A DNA stretch of 64,000 bases from Flavobacterium sp. DG2-3 (GTDB lineage: Bacteria; Bacteroidota; Bacteroidia; Flavobacteriales; Flavobacteriaceae): NCBI RefSeq assembly GCF_030730925.1, contig NZ_JAVAMB010000003.1:1-64000 (forward strand), read 5' to 3'. Both the position numbers and the translations under genes were made by a program. The stretch's first letter is position 1. The number at the start of each line of letters is the position of its first letter. Below are positions 1-8,785 of the stretch, in pieces. Below the pieces are notes generated by a model, which was not told the origin of the DNA, did no database searches, and saw nothing but the letters and a program-made list of their open reading frames with translations.

Positions 1-94
1 AACATAGCCCAAGGTTTCAACCTTGGGTACGCAATCAATATCACATTACGCAATCACAATACGTTTCCCAAGGTTGAGACCTTTGGCTATGGTT
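1..94. repeat. Intergenic palindrome, left edge cut by window
   Basis: The two ends are inverted copies: a left arm with CCCAAGGTTTCAACCTTGGG and a right arm with CCCAAGGTTGAGACCTTTGG, each bordered by CATAGCC or GGCTATG. The whole reads as a large imperfect hairpin of about 90 nt. No gene is visible. Short reading frames through it are repeat sequence only. Confidence 0.6.
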
Positions 95-121
95 TTTCTC
101 TGGAAGGAATTCGGAGAATCT

Positions 122-225
122 TGTCATTTCGAACGAAGAGAGAAATCTTCGCGAGAAAGTCTACAAAGATTGGCGACATACTACGTCGAGCTACTTGTGA
201 GATCCTTCGTTCCTCAGGATGACAA
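122..225. repeat. Intergenic palindrome, TGTCATT...GATGACA family
   Basis: Starts TGTCATTTCGAACGAAG and ends CTTCGTTCCTCAGGATGACA, so the ends pair as a long imperfect stem. Related copies lie at 6969-7069 and, more distantly, 11077-11201. The remainder up to 489 holds further repeat words of the CTGTGGC and CGCGACTTTGCG type and no supported gene. Confidence 0.65.
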
Positions 226-327
226 AAATAAAAATAAACTTTTGCTTTCGAAGCTTAGGGATCGTGACTTGTGAGCATATTTGATTTTTTATAAAATAAT
301 CTGCGACATCAGCTTAAATCTTTTAAT

Positions 328-343
328 CCCGATAGCTATCGGG
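328..343. repeat. Perfect 16-bp palindrome CCCGATAGCTATCGGG
   Basis: A perfect inverted repeat. An identical copy is at 5908-5923, just after the MFS gene, so the two copies bracket the AraC/efflux gene block. It may be a mobile palindromic repeat or part of a hairpin terminator; a protein operator is also possible. Confidence 0.7.
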
Positions 344-489
344 AGCGTGAAATAAAAAAATCCTTTTAATCCATATAATCTGTGGCAAAAACAAAACAAA
401 ACTTGGCGTCTTCGCGACTTTGCGAGCATATTTCAACGCCTAATAAAGAATTTTAGCGAACTTTGCGTAAACCTTAGCGGTTAAAAACT

Positions 490-1314
490 ATGGAACAATC
501 ACCCTTTAAAGTAGACAAATATTACATCAAGAGAGTAGATGCCGACCCAAAAAGCATTTACTGTCATCATGATATAATGGGTGAATTGCTGGTTCCAACA
601 CATAAGCACGAAAAAGCTCAAATGCTTTATGCAGAAGGAGACGTAGTTTTTGTAACAACCGAAACGAAATCGTATTTTTTACCTGCAAGGCATTTTATCT
701 GGATTCCTGCCGGATTAGAACATAGCATCGAACCCAAGTCAGAACATGTGATGATGCGAAATTTGTATTTTCCTGTTGAAGAAAATGAAGATGAGTTTTA
801 TAAAAACGAAGGTATTTATCCCGTAAATAATCTGTTGCTTCAAATGATGCTTTTTACCAATCGCTGGAACGGTGATCTAGAAGAAGGAACTCCGAATTTT
901 AGCATTGCTAAAGCTATAAAAGCCATTTTACCGCAAATCTGTCCGACGAATCTTCCGTTAGAATTACCGCAACCGAAAGACAAACGCTTGGGTAAAATTT
1001 TGCGTCATGTGGAGAATAATTTGGGAGAAACGATTCTCTTTTCGAATGTGGCGCATGAGTTTGGATATAGCGAAAGGTCGTTATCAAGATTATTTCAGAA
1101 AGATCTTAAAATGTCATTCATTCAATATTATACTATTCGAAGAATTTTAAAAGCGATTGAGCTTTTATTGGAAAGAAAACTTTCGGTAAAAGAAGTAGCC
1201 GAAGAAGTGGGTTACAACAGTGTTCCGACATTCAGTAATACCTTTTTTAAGATTCTCGGCCAAAGACCTTCTGATTACTTAAATGGGGAGGAAATTTTAG
1301 AGAAAAGCAAATAA
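490..1314 (+). CDS. AraC-family transcriptional regulator
   Basis: 274 residues. The N-terminal half (about 35-100, with PTHKHEKAQM and IPAGLEHSIE) looks like an AraC-type cupin sensor domain; the C-terminal 100 residues form a double HTH, with the second helix-turn-helix signature near VAEEVGYNSVPTFSNTFFK and the usual GxxPSDY ending. The ATG follows an intergenic repeat directly. It lies 440 bp upstream of a TolC/HlyD/MFS efflux operon on the same strand and probably controls it, as is common for such pairs; that link is inferred. The ligand is unknown. Confidence 0.9.
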   Translation: MEQSPFKVDKYYIKRVDADPKSIYCHHDIMGELLVPTHKHEKAQMLYAEGDVVFVTTETKSYFLPARHFIWIPAGLEHSIEPKSEHVMMRNLYFPVEENEDEFYKNEGIYPVNNLLLQMMLFTNRWNGDLEEGTPNFSIAKAIKAILPQICPTNLPLELPQPKDKRLGKILRHVENNLGETILFSNVAHEFGYSERSLSRLFQKDLKMSFIQYYTIRRILKAIELLLERKLSVKEVAEEVGYNSVPTFSNTFFKILGQRPSDYLNGEEILEKSK

Positions 1315-1337
1315 ATTGTTTTGCACAGATTTTTTTG

Positions 1338-1563
1338 TTTCACGCAGATTTAGGCAGATTAAAGCAGATTCAGACAGATTTTATTTTTAGATCATGCAGA
1401 TTTAGAAAATGAATCTGCATAATCTGCTCAAATCATTTTAAATCTGCGTGAAATTTTTTTCTCAAGGTTTAAAAAAATATCTGCTCAATCTGCCAAATCT
1501 GCGGGAGCATAAAAAAAATAAATCAGCTAACATCAGCTTAAATCTTTTTGAATCTGCGTGAAA
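1338..1563. repeat. CAGATT-rich imperfect palindrome cluster
   Basis: Opens with TTTCACGCAGATTTAGGCAG and carries several spaced CAGATT words, then their complement AATCTGC, closing with AATCTGCGTGAAA. Two hairpin units seem to be joined. A related copy is at 5991-6126. This repeat accounts for most of the 443-bp gap between the AraC gene and the efflux operon. The last 190 bp before 1758 have no clear element. Confidence 0.65.
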
Positions 1564-1757
1564 CTTTTTTTTTCTAAACCATTGAAAATCTGTATAAAAT
1601 AAAAAGATGTAAGCTTTTGGACCTCAATATTTTAATACAACGTTTTCGGAAATAGAAATTTTAACGTTTGGCTGAAATGAATATGTTCTTGGCTTTTAAT
1701 AATTATCAGTCAACGAAAAAATGAAGGAACTTTGCAGCATCAAATAGTTAAATATTC

Positions 1758-3113
1758 ATGTTCCTTAAAACAACAAATTCTAAAGAAGATTGTTTTCTCA
1801 AAAGCTTATTGATGTTTTTAATTGCATTCGCATTCAATAGTTTACAAGCTCAGGAGGTTCATTCTGTTTCTTTACAAGAAGCGATGAAACTGGCAAAAGA
1901 AAACAACAAAAAAGTCCTAAGATCTCAATTGGACATTACGCTCTCAGAGCAAAACATCAAAGAAAGAAAAGAACTCCGACTTCCAGATGTCGAATTAAAC
2001 GGAATGTATTCCAGAATTACCAACATTACCGAATTTAAAGGAAACGGTTTTCTTAACGGAAAAGAAGTAACCAAAGCAATTCCGGAAATCTACGAGGTAA
2101 ATTCGACTTTTAAAATGCCAATTTACGTTGGAAACAAAATCAACAACGCGATTAAAATTGCGAATGATGAAAGCGAAATTGCCAAAATAAAATCGGAAAA
2201 AACAGAAAATGATATCGAATTGCAGGTCGTAGCCAACTATCTGTCGATTTATAAAATGATGGAACTTCAGAAGATTTTTGAAGAAAACATTAAAGAAGAA
2301 AAAAGCCGATTGAAGGAAGTTCAGTCGATGCAGAAACATGGTACGGTGACCAAAAATGAAGTTATTCGTGCCGAATTGCAACTCTCAGATCGTGAATTGA
2401 ATGCGTTAACTAACTCCAAAAACATTAAAATCGCACTTCACGATCTGAAGACGTTGATTCAGCTTCCGGAGAACGAAGAAATTGCAATCGACACCACTTC
2501 CAGTTTAGACGAAATGAACGGTTTAGATCCGTATGATTTTTATCTGAACAAAGCGATGCAGAACGAAGAAATGCGAATTGCAAGTCAGGAATTGAAAATC
2601 AGTAAAACCGAATTGCAATTGGTAAAAGGAAATTATTTGCCGAGCGTCAATTTCTTTGGAAATTATGGTTTTTATTATCCAAACTATAAATTCTTTCCGC
2701 CAAATCCGTATTTGTATACTTTAGGACAGGTGGGAATCGAGGCGCGTTTTGATCTTTCGGCTTTGTATAAAAACAAAACCAAAGTTGCGCAGGCGAATAC
2801 CAAAATCGAGTGGCAGAAAATGCAAACGGAAATTGTAAAAGACGAAATTCAGGATAAGCTTTTTAAAGATCACACCCAATATCAAGAAATTCTAGAAAAG
2901 TTTGTAGTGGTTGACAAAGCCTTAGATTTAGCCGAAGAAAACTACCGAATTGTAAAGCTGAAATACTTAAATCAATTGGTCTTGCTAACCGAAATGGTTG
3001 ATGCCGATAATGCTTTGCTTCAGGCGAAATACAACAAAATTTCTACGCGATTGGATGCGATTTTGAAACATTACGAATTATTGCATACGGCGGGAATGCT
3101 TTCGCAGAGCTGA
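1758..3113 (+). CDS. TolC-family outer membrane efflux protein
   Basis: 451 residues, usual length for TolC/OprM-type outer membrane factors. A hydrophobic signal segment (about 16-30) ends in LQAQ, a typical Bacteroidota signal peptidase site. The mature part has the two repeated alpha-helical hairpin halves (SLQEAMKLAKENNKKV near the start, then NYLPSVNFFGNYG opening the second half) seen in the family. It is first in a three-gene block with HlyD- and MFS-type proteins and should form the outer membrane channel of that pump. The start at 1758 is kept because the next ATG would leave a signal without a positive n-region. Confidence 0.9.
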   Translation: MFLKTTNSKEDCFLKSLLMFLIAFAFNSLQAQEVHSVSLQEAMKLAKENNKKVLRSQLDITLSEQNIKERKELRLPDVELNGMYSRITNITEFKGNGFLNGKEVTKAIPEIYEVNSTFKMPIYVGNKINNAIKIANDESEIAKIKSEKTENDIELQVVANYLSIYKMMELQKIFEENIKEEKSRLKEVQSMQKHGTVTKNEVIRAELQLSDRELNALTNSKNIKIALHDLKTLIQLPENEEIAIDTTSSLDEMNGLDPYDFYLNKAMQNEEMRIASQELKISKTELQLVKGNYLPSVNFFGNYGFYYPNYKFFPPNPYLYTLGQVGIEARFDLSALYKNKTKVAQANTKIEWQKMQTEIVKDEIQDKLFKDHTQYQEILEKFVVVDKALDLAEENYRIVKLKYLNQLVLLTEMVDADNALLQAKYNKISTRLDAILKHYELLHTAGMLSQS

Positions 3114-3256
3114 TTTTGAGAGGAAAGAAGCTAGAAACAAGACTTGAAATAAGAAAATAGATAATAGAATAAAGAATATAGATTTTTAGTTCCGAAGGAA
3201 CGATTCATATTGTAGCGCCGGATTTTAATCCGGGGAAATTAAAAGATATAAAGTTT

Positions 3257-4309
3257 ATGGTTAAGATAAAAAATGAAACTAGTAGAAATAGAACGTTTCA
3301 TATCATAATAACAATTATTGCGTGTACGCTGGTTATAAGCGGGGTTATTTTAGGGATTTGGTTTTATGTTTTTAACCGAAATCACGAAGAAACCAATGAC
3401 GCTCAGGTCGAACAATACGTAACGCCAATTATGTCGCGAATTACGGGTTATGTACAGGAAGTTCGTTTTAACGAAAATCAGTTTGTGCATAAAGGAGATA
3501 CGCTGGTGGTGATTGATAACAGAGAATATCAGTCGAAATTGAATGTGGCTTTGGCCGATGTTCAAAACGCGAAACAAAATAGCGTGGTTGCAGAGAAAAA
3601 TGCTGTCAATACAGCAAGTGCAACCGCAATAAACGAATCACAATTGGAAGCAGCAAAATCAAATCTTTGGAAAACGAAATTAGAATACGAACGTTACAAA
3701 GCTTTGGTCAAAGAGGAAGCGGCAACTTCGCAGCAATTAGAAAAAGTAAAAGCCGATTATGAAACGGCTCAGGCGCATTTTCAGGAAATGAAAAACAGAA
3801 TTCATTCTTCGGCGTTAAGCACTTCTGTTGCCGAGGCGAATGTTCCGACAACACAGACGAATATTGCTTCAAAACAAGCTGTCGTTGACAATGCGGCTTT
3901 ATTTCTTTCGTACACGATTATCACAGCGCCTTATGATGGATGGGTTGGAAAACGAACTTTACAGCCAGGACAAATGGTAAAAGAAGGGCAGTCTTTGCTT
4001 TCGATTGTTAGTAAAGAAAAATGGATTACAGCCAATTTTAAAGAAACGCAATTGCAATATTTAACCGTTGGTCAGGAAGTAGAAATTAAGGCTGACGCTG
4101 TAAATGATAAAACATTTATGGGAACAATTGCTTCGTTATCGCCTGCAAGTGGTGCGAGATTTTCTTTGCTTCCTCCAGATAATGCGACAGGAAACTTCGT
4201 AAAAATAGAACAGCGAATTCCAGTTAGAATTCAGTTAAAAGACAACGACAAACAAACTGATTTTTTAAGAGCAGGAATGAACATTACGGTTGTTGCTGCA
4301 CACAAATAA
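3257..4309 (+). CDS. HlyD/EmrA-type periplasmic adaptor of efflux pump
   Basis: 350 residues with one N-terminal membrane anchor (about 14-38). Then comes the lipoyl half-motif (DAQVEQYVTPIMSRITGYV), a long alpha-helical hairpin (100-200), the second lipoyl half (TIITAPYDGWVGKRTLQPGQ) and a beta-barrel end. This order matches EmrA/HlyD membrane fusion proteins that join an MFS pump to TolC. It lies 143 bp after the TolC gene; the gap holds a small CCGGATTTTAATCCGG hairpin. Its stop is one base before the start of the MFS gene, so the two are co-translated. Substrate unknown. Confidence 0.92.
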   Translation: MVKIKNETSRNRTFHIIITIIACTLVISGVILGIWFYVFNRNHEETNDAQVEQYVTPIMSRITGYVQEVRFNENQFVHKGDTLVVIDNREYQSKLNVALADVQNAKQNSVVAEKNAVNTASATAINESQLEAAKSNLWKTKLEYERYKALVKEEAATSQQLEKVKADYETAQAHFQEMKNRIHSSALSTSVAEANVPTTQTNIASKQAVVDNAALFLSYTIITAPYDGWVGKRTLQPGQMVKEGQSLLSIVSKEKWITANFKETQLQYLTVGQEVEIKADAVNDKTFMGTIASLSPASGARFSLLPPDNATGNFVKIEQRIPVRIQLKDNDKQTDFLRAGMNITVVAAHK

Positions 4310-4310
4310 A

Positions 4311-5894
4311 ATGGAAGATAAAAGTATATTTAAATCCTGGGTTCCGCGATGGGCGATCATTATTATATTGTTCGTCTGTCTGCTGCATTCCATGATTTTA
4401 TTGGGAGTTTACACTTCAAACGTAACCTACGCAGCGAGTTTTCTGGACATTGAGCCCGAAGATTTGCAGTTTGCCATGTGCGTTACTTACGGAACTTTAC
4501 TCGCAACCATTTTGATCGAAGGCCGATTTTCGAGTTTTTTTCCTGCCAAAAACTACCTAATGGCGGTGTATTCCCTTATCGGAATTACGATTGTTTCTTC
4601 GGCTTATATTACCAATTTTTCGGTTTTTTTATTGATGAGAGTTGCTGAAGGAATTTTGATGGCGCTTCCTGTAATTACCATCAGACAATTGCTTATTGAG
4701 CAATTCAATACTAAAAATGCGATAATTATTGGTTTTTCATTCTATTACGGAGCATTGCTGTTGTCTACGCCTTTTATTATGAATATTGCGGTTTGGTTCC
4801 TCGATCATTACGACTGGAAATACATGTTGTATGTTTCGGGCGGACTACAGGTTCTAAACGTCTTTTTAATCTTAGTTACTTTTAGAGGGCACCGAATTAC
4901 AAAGAAGATTCCGTTGTATCAAATCGATTGGATGAGTTATTTTTTGGTTTTAATTTCTATTCTTTGCGGTGCCTACTTTTTTGTTTACGCCGAAAAAAAA
5001 TATTGGCTTCAATCTTCAGAAATGGTTCTTATGCTAATGATTTCGCTTGTTACAGGCGGATTGTTCATTTTTAAAGAACGTTTGGTAAAAAGACCAAGTT
5101 TTGATTTTGAAGTTATAAAATACGCCAATCTTCGAATTGGGTTTCTATTGTTTTTTCTTTTTTACATCAGCCGTGCCACATTGAGTTTGTGTCACGGGGC
5201 GATGTATTCCATTTGGAATTGGGATCCGTCGCGTGTGGCGGGCGTGCAATACATTAACGGATTAGGAAATGTAATCGGACTCATTTTAGCCGCTTTTTTT
5301 CTGATGAAATCCGTTTCGACCAAAATCATTTTTCTGATTGGTTTTACGCTTATTGCGATATTTCATTTTTGGTTTACGTTTCTTTTTGTGCCCGATGTGG
5401 CTTTATCAGATATTATTGCGCCCTATATTTTGCAAGGAATCGGTGTTGGGTTTTTATTTGTTCCGCTCATCTTATTTACCACATCATCGGTTCCGGCAAA
5501 TATGGCGGTTTCTTCTGGAATTGTCGGTGTTTCAGGACGTTTTTGGGGAAGTACGATTGGTTTTTGCGTCATGCAGAATGCAATGGTTTTCCTGAATAAA
5601 AAGCACTTTTTAAAGCTAAGCCAATTTGTAACAGGCGAAAATCCCGAAGCACAGCAAAATATCGCTGCTACAACGCAGAGTTTTATCGCCAAAGGATATT
5701 CAGTAGACAATGCCAATGTTCTTGCCATGAAAAAGATCTTCGGAACCATCAGCAAACAATCGACTTTATTGGCCGATATGGAGATTTATACGATTGTGGG
5801 TTATGGTTTAGTAGTTTTGATTATTCTAATTGCGTGTAATCAACATTTGAGACAGACGATGACTTTGGTTAAAAGTAAAATTTGGATCGGCTAA
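4311..5894 (+). CDS. MFS drug efflux transporter, EmrB/DHA2-like
   Basis: 527 residues with about 12-14 hydrophobic segments across the whole length. The HlyD adaptor immediately upstream and TolC two genes before it argue for an EmrAB-TolC-like tripartite exporter. The start is placed at the ATG at 4311, one base after the HlyD stop; an upstream TTG at 4290 inside the HlyD gene is less likely. A 16-bp palindrome follows 14 bp after the stop. The exported compound cannot be told from sequence. Confidence 0.9.
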   Translation: MEDKSIFKSWVPRWAIIIILFVCLLHSMILLGVYTSNVTYAASFLDIEPEDLQFAMCVTYGTLLATILIEGRFSSFFPAKNYLMAVYSLIGITIVSSAYITNFSVFLLMRVAEGILMALPVITIRQLLIEQFNTKNAIIIGFSFYYGALLLSTPFIMNIAVWFLDHYDWKYMLYVSGGLQVLNVFLILVTFRGHRITKKIPLYQIDWMSYFLVLISILCGAYFFVYAEKKYWLQSSEMVLMLMISLVTGGLFIFKERLVKRPSFDFEVIKYANLRIGFLLFFLFYISRATLSLCHGAMYSIWNWDPSRVAGVQYINGLGNVIGLILAAFFLMKSVSTKIIFLIGFTLIAIFHFWFTFLFVPDVALSDIIAPYILQGIGVGFLFVPLILFTTSSVPANMAVSSGIVGVSGRFWGSTIGFCVMQNAMVFLNKKHFLKLSQFVTGENPEAQQNIAATTQSFIAKGYSVDNANVLAMKKIFGTISKQSTLLADMEIYTIVGYGLVVLIILIACNQHLRQTMTLVKSKIWIG

Positions 5895-5907
5895 AATGCA
5901 AATTCCT

Positions 5908-5923
5908 CCCGATAGCTATCGGG
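5908..5923. repeat. Second copy of palindrome CCCGATAGCTATCGGG
   Basis: Identical to 328-343. It stands 14 bp after the MFS stop and could fold as a hairpin at the end of the efflux transcript, but no T-run follows it. Confidence 0.6.
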
Positions 5924-5990
5924 ATTAAATCCCAAATTCCAAGTATGGGATGAATTTAATCTCGCAAAGTCGCGAGGGCGCAAAGTTTTA

Positions 5991-6126
5991 TTTCACGCAG
6001 ATTTAATAGATTTAAGCAGATCGCACAGATTATACTTTAAATTAAAATCTGCGCAATCTGCCGAATCTGCGAGAGAAACAAAAAATCCAATTAAATCTGC
6101 TCTAATCTGCAGAATCTGCGTGAAAC
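5991..6126. repeat. CAGATT-type intergenic palindrome
   Basis: Begins TTTCACGCAGATTTAATAG and ends GAATCTGCGTGAAA, with AATCTGC words between. Same family as 1338-1563. Flanked by CGCAAAG-type words (5960-5985 and 6160-6240), so the 385-bp gap is almost wholly repeat sequence without a supported gene. Confidence 0.65.
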
Positions 6127-6279
6127 AAAAATTATTTTAATCCATTAAATCTGTGGAAAAAAACTTTGCGACTTTGCGCGATTCAAAAAAAACTCTTTGC
6201 GTATCTCTGCGAAAAACCTCCGCGCATCTCTGCGTAAAAACCCTTACCTTGCAACCTCTAAAAAACAACAAAAACAATT

Positions 6280-6945
6280 ATGAGCCAAAAATGTGTAATC
6301 TTCGATATGGACGGCGTAATCTGCCACACCAATCCGCATCATGTGGTTGCTTTCGAAGAGTTTTTCAATAAATATAAAATTCCGTACACCAATGAAGAAT
6401 TTGAGGAGCACATGTACGGAAAACACAATAGTTATATCATGTCGCATTTCTTCAAACGTCCGATTGCGGGAGAAGAACTGACCAAATTGGAAGACGAAAA
6501 AGAAGGAATGTTTCGTGAGATTTATAAAGACAAAGTCGAAACCATTCCGCATTATATGACGTTTCTGGAAGAACTAAAATCCCGCGGATTCAAAACGGCT
6601 GTTGCCACTTCTGCGCCGCGTGCGAATCTGGACTTAATTGCCAATTTCCTGAAACTCGACCAAAAAATGGATTCGATGATGTCAAGCGAAGACGTTACGT
6701 TTCATAAACCAAACCCAGAAGTATATCTAAAATCGGCTGAGCGTGTTGGCGCTTCTCCGTCGGATTGTGTGGTTTTCGAAGATTCTTTTTCGGGCGTTAC
6801 AGCAGGATTAAATGCAGGAATGAAAGTAGTAGGTGTTTTGAGTACGCATACCAAAGAACAATTGCCTCCGTGCGATTTTTATATTAATGATTACAGCGAA
6901 GTGAATGTGGAGAAAATAGTTGAGATATTAAATACCAATTCTTAA
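6280..6945 (+). CDS. HAD-superfamily hydrolase, beta-phosphoglucomutase-like
   Basis: 221 residues, full length for the subfamily I HAD phosphatase/phosphomutase group. Motif I is FDMDGVICH (nucleophile Asp, then the general acid/base Asp), motif II is the Ser/Thr in VATSAPRANL, motif III is the Lys in HKPNPEVY, and motif IV is the acidic VVFEDSFSG. The helical cap lies between motifs I and II. The family includes beta-phosphoglucomutase and sugar-phosphate phosphatases; a dedicated PgmB is encoded at 61131-61781, so this copy may act on another sugar phosphate. It stands alone between repeats. Confidence 0.85.
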   Translation: MSQKCVIFDMDGVICHTNPHHVVAFEEFFNKYKIPYTNEEFEEHMYGKHNSYIMSHFFKRPIAGEELTKLEDEKEGMFREIYKDKVETIPHYMTFLEELKSRGFKTAVATSAPRANLDLIANFLKLDQKMDSMMSSEDVTFHKPNPEVYLKSAERVGASPSDCVVFEDSFSGVTAGLNAGMKVVGVLSTHTKEQLPPCDFYINDYSEVNVEKIVEILNTNS

Positions 6946-6968
6946 AATCCCAAATTTCCCCAAAGTTT

Positions 6969-7069
6969 GTCATTCCGAGGAACGAGGAATCACACTAGAA
7001 ACTCCACAAAGTATGTTGCCAATCTTTGTAGAATCCCGAGTGTGATTTCTCCTTTCAGTCGAAATGACA
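6969..7069. repeat. Intergenic palindrome, TGTCATT...AATGACA family
   Basis: Left arm TGTCATTCCGAGGAACGAGG with GAATCACAC after it; right arm GTGTGATTTCTCC and ends GTCGAAATGACA. A 100-nt imperfect hairpin between two convergent genes, possibly acting as a two-way terminator. Confidence 0.65.
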
Positions 7070-7096
7070 AAACAAGACGGATTAAATTGAGTTTCG

Positions 7097-7888
7097 TCAA
7101 TATTTCTCCTCCAAAAAAGCAATCCAGCCTTTTTCAAACTCTTCGGGCGTTACTTTCAATGTTTTTTCAATATTGCCAAATGACGAAATTAATTGAGCGA
7201 CGCTCTCTTTTCCCCATTTAGAAGTGACATATTCAATAATCGTATAGCCAATATTATAAATCTGATTGCTTTTATTTAATTCTTCTAAAGTCAGGTTTTT
7301 GCTTTTGGCATATTTTACGCTTAATTTATTTACTTCTTTCGCTTCAAAAATACTGATCGATTCCCATAGCCAGCGTGGATATTCGGTTTTGAATTTTTTA
7401 TCGAATTCCTTTTCAAAAGTTGCTCTGTCCTGCGTAATAATGCTCTCTTTGGCTTTATCGATCAAAATATTTAACTGAACACAATGCGTAAATTCGTGCA
7501 GTGCCGTTTTGAGCGGATCGTCCGGAAAAAGAGAATTAAACCAACTCGTCCAGACAAAATAAAATTCGTTTGGGCCGCGGCTTGTGCCTTTTGTGTTTTC
7601 TTTTAAGCCAGTAGCCGCTTTAAACTTGTGTGAATAACCGTAAATAAAGACCTTTATTACATCGTGTTTTACGTCTTTTAGATTTTCTCTTATTGGAGCA
7701 TAATTTTCTTCCAGATGTTTGCTGACTTTTTCTGCTTCACTTTTGTAAATTCCGCTGTAGGAAACCACAAAATGTTCTGTTTTTATGGTTTGAATTTCCT
7801 GCTTAACGGTAAAGTTTCGAACCGTTCTCGCAAGGTAAAAAAGCACAATAACTCCTAAAAGGATAACTAATAATCTGTATTTTTTCAT
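7097..7888 (-). CDS. Membrane-anchored MA-like metallopeptidase
   Basis: 263 residues. An N-terminal hydrophobic segment (about 5-22) after MKKYR acts as signal or anchor. The zinc motif HEFTH lies at 131-135 and is followed about 45 residues on by WLWESISIFEA, the position where MA-type gluzincins have their third (Glu) ligand. This layout matches the peptidase MA-like family of uncharacterised bacterial proteases. Convergent with the HAD gene, with no operon partner. Substrate unknown; probably works outside the cytoplasm. Confidence 0.75.
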   Translation of the reverse strand: MKKYRLLVILLGVIVLFYLARTVRNFTVKQEIQTIKTEHFVVSYSGIYKSEAEKVSKHLEENYAPIRENLKDVKHDVIKVFIYGYSHKFKAATGLKENTKGTSRGPNEFYFVWTSWFNSLFPDDPLKTALHEFTHCVQLNILIDKAKESIITQDRATFEKEFDKKFKTEYPRWLWESISIFEAKEVNKLSVKYAKSKNLTLEELNKSNQIYNIGYTIIEYVTSKWGKESVAQLISSFGNIEKTLKVTPEEFEKGWIAFLEEKY

Positions 7889-8033
7889 GTGTTCTAAAGG
7901 ATTTTAGAGTTTTAAAAATGAATAAAATAAGGAGAATTAGGTTTTTGGTATTTTAAAAATAAGAATATTTATAGACTAAAACATAAAATAATTAAAGAAA
8001 TTTCTGAATTATTGTTGCGGTGTATGATTTTTA

Positions 8034-8130
8034 AACCATATAAGAAATATAAGTTTATTTTAGTTTTTCTGCAATCCCGAGGCTTCGGGACAAAACCTTG
8101 TAGGTTTGATTTAATAAAGGAAATATAAGT
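8034..8130. repeat. Diverged AACCATATAAG palindrome with internal hairpin
   Basis: Starts AACCATATAAGAAATATAAG and carries a second AAATATAAG near the end; the middle holds the small hairpin TCCCGAGGCTTCGGGA. Two cleaner copies of the outer element are at 47111-47174 and 56409-56489. The rest of the 7889-8186 gap is AT-rich with no gene seen. Confidence 0.5.
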
Positions 8131-8141
8131 TTAATCAATTG

Positions 8142-8167
8142 CCTCCTGCTTTAGCTGGAGGTTTTTT
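8142..8167 (+). terminator. Hairpin with T-run (CTCC-AGCTTTAGCT-GGAG type)
   Basis: CCTCC, an AGCTTTAGC-like core and GGAGG form a stem with one mismatch, followed by TTTTTT on the plus strand. A nearly identical element follows the BlaR1-like gene at 18006-18030. No plus-strand gene is seen just upstream, so here it may be a mobile copy of a repeated terminator. Confidence 0.5.
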
Positions 8168-8186
8168 AAAATGGCTTTAACCGAAA

Positions 8187-8417
8187 TTATTTCAAAGGAA
8201 AATCCAACAACTCTTTTGGCTCAATATCCAAACCTTTAGCAATTTTCACTAGAGTTTTTACGGAAGTATTGATCTTAGCAGTTTCTATTCTTGCTATTTG
8301 AGATTTGGTCATACCAGAATCATCAGCTAAATCTTGCTGTGATAAGTCTTTTTTTTCACGTAATTGTCTAATGTGAATCCCAAGATTTATGATATAAGTT
8401 TCTTCTGAAATGTTCAT
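8187..8417 (-). CDS. XRE-family HTH transcriptional regulator
   Basis: 76 residues, a single Cro/C1-type HTH domain over nearly the whole length: IRQLREKKDLSQQDLADDSG, then TKSQIARIET, closing with the family pattern LVKIAKGLDIEPKELLDF. Transcribed divergently from the small gene at 8504 and the T6SS-type genes after it, with only 86 bp between starts, so it may repress itself and the divergent transcript. Such short XRE proteins are common in accessory regions. The regulatory link is inferred. Confidence 0.88.
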   Translation of the reverse strand: MNISEETYIINLGIHIRQLREKKDLSQQDLADDSGMTKSQIARIETAKINTSVKTLVKIAKGLDIEPKELLDFPLK

Positions 8418-8447
8418 ATTTCAAAAGTGGAAAGATTTATTTCCTTT

Positions 8448-8482
8448 TTGATAGCATACATGCCTACAAATTATTATATTTG
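8448..8482 (+). promoter_or_regulatory. Bacteroidota-type promoter (TTG, 24 bp, TATATTTG)
   Basis: TATATTTG at 8475-8482 fits the TAnnTTTG -7 box; TTG at 8448-8450 is 24 bp upstream, one base more than the usual 17-23. The predicted transcript starts about 15 bases before the ATG at 8504, which supports that start over a TTG inside the promoter. Confidence 0.55.
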
Positions 8483-8503
8483 CCTCAAACAAAAAATAAG
8501 ACA

Positions 8504-8728
8504 ATGGCTACAGAATGTGTTTCGGAAGTTGAAAATCGGTTAAATAACTTCTTTACAAATGTTATAGATCCAAAAGATATGGCAAAGGCAATTCGTCAAG
8601 CAAATTATATGCTGACTTTAAGTGTGATAAGAGAAAGAGATTCTTTAGGGAAAATAAATCTCGAAAACTTCTATTATTGGCTCAATGAATTGGCAGAAGT
8701 TTTAGATCCTTATTTGGAGGTTGAATAG
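8504..8728 (+). CDS. Small protein of unknown function
   Basis: 74 residues, acidic and mostly helical by eye (EVENRLNNFFTNVIDPKDMA, then a C-terminal LNELAEVLDPYLEVE). No signal peptide or membrane segment. Not recognised. It is the first gene after the promoter at 8448-8482 and lies 57 bp before the TssD-like gene, so it could be co-transcribed with it. It may be a small accessory protein, an adaptor or an unrelated gene of the accessory region. The start at 8504 is chosen because the only longer frame begins within the promoter. Confidence 0.65.
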   Translation: MATECVSEVENRLNNFFTNVIDPKDMAKAIRQANYMLTLSVIRERDSLGKINLENFYYWLNELAEVLDPYLEVE

Positions 8729-8785
8729 AATAATGTTTTATAGGAAATATATTATATATTTGAAAATTAACTAATATAAATTGTA

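Noticed and set aside
23..274. 83-codon open frame on the plus strand
   Set aside because: It runs through the palindromic repeats at 1-94 and 122-225; its text is repeat DNA, with no family match.
1338..1563. CRISPR-like array
   Set aside because: Words are short (6-10 bp), unevenly spaced and turn into their complement midway; no constant repeat with spacers of equal size, no cas genes.
4290..4310. TTG start for the MFS transporter
   Set aside because: It lies inside the HlyD gene; the ATG at 4311, right after the HlyD stop, is the simpler start.
6153..6371. 72-codon open frame overlapping the HAD gene start
   Set aside because: First half is CGCAAAG-type repeat, second half overlaps the HAD gene in another frame.
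6967..7221. 84-codon open frame between convergent genes
   Set aside because: Made of the 6969-7069 repeat plus antisense of the MA-like peptidase gene.
7889..8186. Second copy of the tRNA-Leu 3' end as island border (attL)
   Set aside because: No stretch like the tRNA 3' end could be found here, so integration at the tRNA is unproven.
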